52,503 nt of DNA from Sulfurovum sp. Its GTDB lineage: Bacteria; Campylobacterota; Campylobacteria; Campylobacterales; Sulfurovaceae. Numbering within the stretch: position 1 is the stretch's first letter; every line of letters begins with the position of its first letter. The notes beneath the pieces were generated by a model. That model searched no databases, was not told where the DNA came from, and saw nothing but the letters and a program-made list of their open reading frames with translations. This document shows, one piece after another, positions 51,077 through 52,503 of this stretch. The stretch is from positions 13,837-66,339 of the forward strand of contig JALWHT010000035.1 in the NCBI GenBank assembly GCA_026983515.1. Direction: 5' to 3'. A program made the position numbers and the translations under genes.

Positions 51077-52390
51077 TTACGCCTCGCCGCGTATCTGGTA
51101 GGTAATATCTCCCGCCCCGAAGGCTGTCACAAGTCCCTCCGCATATTCACGGATAACATGACCGTCTTTGATCACTTTTACCACACTGTCCTCTTTGGTG
51201 ACCGTATCCGCCATCAGAAGTTTGTAACGGCTGAACGCCCCTTTGAGGTCGATATCTACTTCCAGCTCTCCCGCTGACCAGATGGGCAGAATGACAAGCT
51301 CGTCCACCCCGTCAAAACACTCTACAAAAGCAGACAGATTGTCAATGGTTCTCGAATATTTGTGCGGCTGCCAAATGACATTGAGCTTTGTAAAGTTACG
51401 CAGTCTTTTGTAATGTTGCAGTGACTGCATCGTCACACGGATTTCGGTAGGGTGATGACCGTAATCATCGATGACCACCATCCCCGGCTGATTCTGCACA
51501 ATGTCAAAACGCTTTTTAATGCCCTTGTAGTGCTTGAGGTTTTCACGAATATTCTCAATATTCTCTCCAAGTTCAAGTGCGGCAAGAATCGCCAGTGCAG
51601 CATCAAGCGCAATATGCTCCCCAAAACCAAATACATCGAATGAACCGTAATCACGCAGGGTAAAACGTGTATGCGGCTCACCGTCAAGCAGGACGAAGTC
51701 AATATCGTGTATCTCTTTTGAGGAGTAGAGTTTGATACTCTCCATATCGAGTGCGGCAAGAAATGGATCTTCCGCATTGATGACACGCACTTTCGCCAGG
51801 GAGAGAAACTTGCGGTACGCGTTGTAGAAACGCTCTTCATCATATTCGTAATACTCCATATGCTCAGGCTCGACGTTGGTTACAATGGCAAGTGCGGGGT
51901 TGGAATTGAGAAAGCTCTCATCGCTCTCATCTGCTTCAAATACCACTTTGTTGTTGGGGTAGTTTCGCACGTTTGAGCCAAACTCTTTGCTGATGGCACC
52001 AATGAGCGCATTGGTTTCGGGCAGCAGCGATGCCAGCATCGCCGAAGTGGTACTCTTGCCGTGCGCACCGCCGACAGCATACACCTCTTTTTCTCCCAAA
52101 ATGAACTTCAATGCTTCTTTGCGGGAAAGCAGTTCAATGCCAAGTTCCTTCGCTCGCTGATATTCGGGATTGTTAGGACGTACCGCAGCAGAGTAAATGA
52201 CCATATCGACACCTTCTACAGCATCGGGATGATGCGGAATAGTGATCTTGGCACCATAGTTTGTCGCCAGATCGTTGGTGATTTCCGTCTGTTTGATGTC
52301 CGACCCGGAGATGATATGTCCGTCATTGTAGAGAAATTTTGCCAGGGCAGACAGTCCTATACCGCCGATGCCGATAAAATGGATTTTCAT
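51077..52390 (-). CDS. murC: UDP-N-acetylmuramate--L-alanine ligase
   Basis: 437 residues. It adds L-alanine to UDP-MurNAc in the cytoplasmic steps of peptidoglycan synthesis. The UDP-binding Rossmann motif is IHFIGIGGIGLSALAKFL. The ATP loop reads GGAHGKSTTSAML, a Ser variant of the usual GTHGKTTT. FEADESDESFLNSNP and NVEPEHMEYY are central-domain motifs, and DDYGHHPTEI is the C-terminal Mur ligase signature. GGAGG lies 4 nt before the ATG. Length and motifs are normal. Confidence 0.96.
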   Translation of the reverse strand: MKIHFIGIGGIGLSALAKFLYNDGHIISGSDIKQTEITNDLATNYGAKITIPHHPDAVEGVDMVIYSAAVRPNNPEYQRAKELGIELLSRKEALKFILGEKEVYAVGGAHGKSTTSAMLASLLPETNALIGAISKEFGSNVRNYPNNKVVFEADESDESFLNSNPALAIVTNVEPEHMEYYEYDEERFYNAYRKFLSLAKVRVINAEDPFLAALDMESIKLYSSKEIHDIDFVLLDGEPHTRFTLRDYGSFDVFGFGEHIALDAALAILAALELGENIENIRENLKHYKGIKKRFDIVQNQPGMVVIDDYGHHPTEIRVTMQSLQHYKRLRNFTKLNVIWQPHKYSRTIDNLSAFVECFDGVDELVILPIWSAGELEVDIDLKGAFSRYKLLMADTVTKEDSVVKVIKDGHVIREYAEGLVTAFGAGDITYQIRGEA

Positions 52391-52466
52391 GATGCCTCCA
52401 GATTTTTTTATGCGATTTTAATTAATTGGAATACAAACAACCATAATGAATATAGTTACACCGTAG

Positions 52467-52488
52467 GGTGTTGTCCCCCGACAACACC
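52467..52488. repeat. Perfect hairpin at the right edge, REP-like
   Basis: GGTGTTGTC-CCCC-GACAACACC, a 9-bp perfect stem with a 4-nt loop, preceded by CCGTAG. It is upstream of murC and may be a repetitive palindromic element or a terminator of a gene to the right. The window ends 15 bp later, so its context is unknown. Confidence 0.5.
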
Positions 52489-52503
52489 ATGAATGAAAAA
52501 TGG

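Overview
The window is bacterial chromosome from a member of the Campylobacterota, most likely a Sulfurovum-like marine sulfur oxidiser. The grounds are the codon use and moderate GC, the ilvC / divergent polysaccharide deacetylase / dprA neighbourhood, rpsF-ssb-rpsR, short-form hisG, an Xer recombinase beside a BamB-like/YfgM-like pair, compact MutS2, and an arginine kinase of the kind reported sporadically in such bacteria. This assignment is inference from gene content; no rRNA or tRNA gene was found.

Layout. (1) 1-6.4 kb, minus strand: the end of a surface-polysaccharide locus with an ABC-2 exporter (kpsM, kpsT, kpsE), a two-domain glycosyltransferase and a sulfotransferase-like protein with a tandemly repeated coiled coil that runs off the left edge. 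(2) 6.4-8.5 kb: a secreted protein of unknown function built from lipocalin-like units. (3) 8.6-15.4 kb: a tetR-tolC-adaptor-RND-MFS efflux operon with a palindromic operator at its promoter. (4) 15.6-27.3 kb: housekeeping genes (DEAD-box helicase, GH3 hexosaminidase, arginine kinase, TlpA-like thioredoxin, dprA, DoxX, YibQ-like deacetylase, ilvC, nfeD-SPFH, pyruvate kinase, M15 peptidase). (5) 27.3-36.8 kb: a dense signalling island with an HPt protein, NarL-type regulator, sensor kinase, REC-HK-REC hybrid, SixA phosphatase, Roadblock/LC7 protein, CetB-like PAS protein, GAF-HK-REC hybrid, degenerate-GGDEF/EAL protein and single-domain receiver. (6) 37-52.4 kb: a DUF1931 double-histone-fold protein, htpX, RNase R, holA, rpsF-ssb-rpsR, a methyltransferase, hisG, coaX, xer, BamB-like and YfgM-like proteins, mutS2, an AraC regulator and murC.

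The signalling island is the most distinctive part. All modules of a multistep phosphorelay are present: two hybrid kinases, a free HPt, a free receiver, a DNA-binding receiver, an EAL output and a phosphohistidine phosphatase. Two intergenic regions carry a matching 18-bp quasi-palindrome (TGTAAG-N6-CTTACA type). In each case the motif centre lies exactly 30.5 bp upstream of a -10 hexamer, and at one site this holds for both divergent promoters. This suggests a dedicated activator coordinating three transcription units. Other items worth a second look are the arginine kinase, the pseudodimeric histone, an inverted-repeat-bounded 22-codon ORF with strong Shine-Dalgarno sequences, a perfect hairpin displaying the holA Shine-Dalgarno GGA in its loop, and coaX, whose two ends are made of heptanucleotide repeats.
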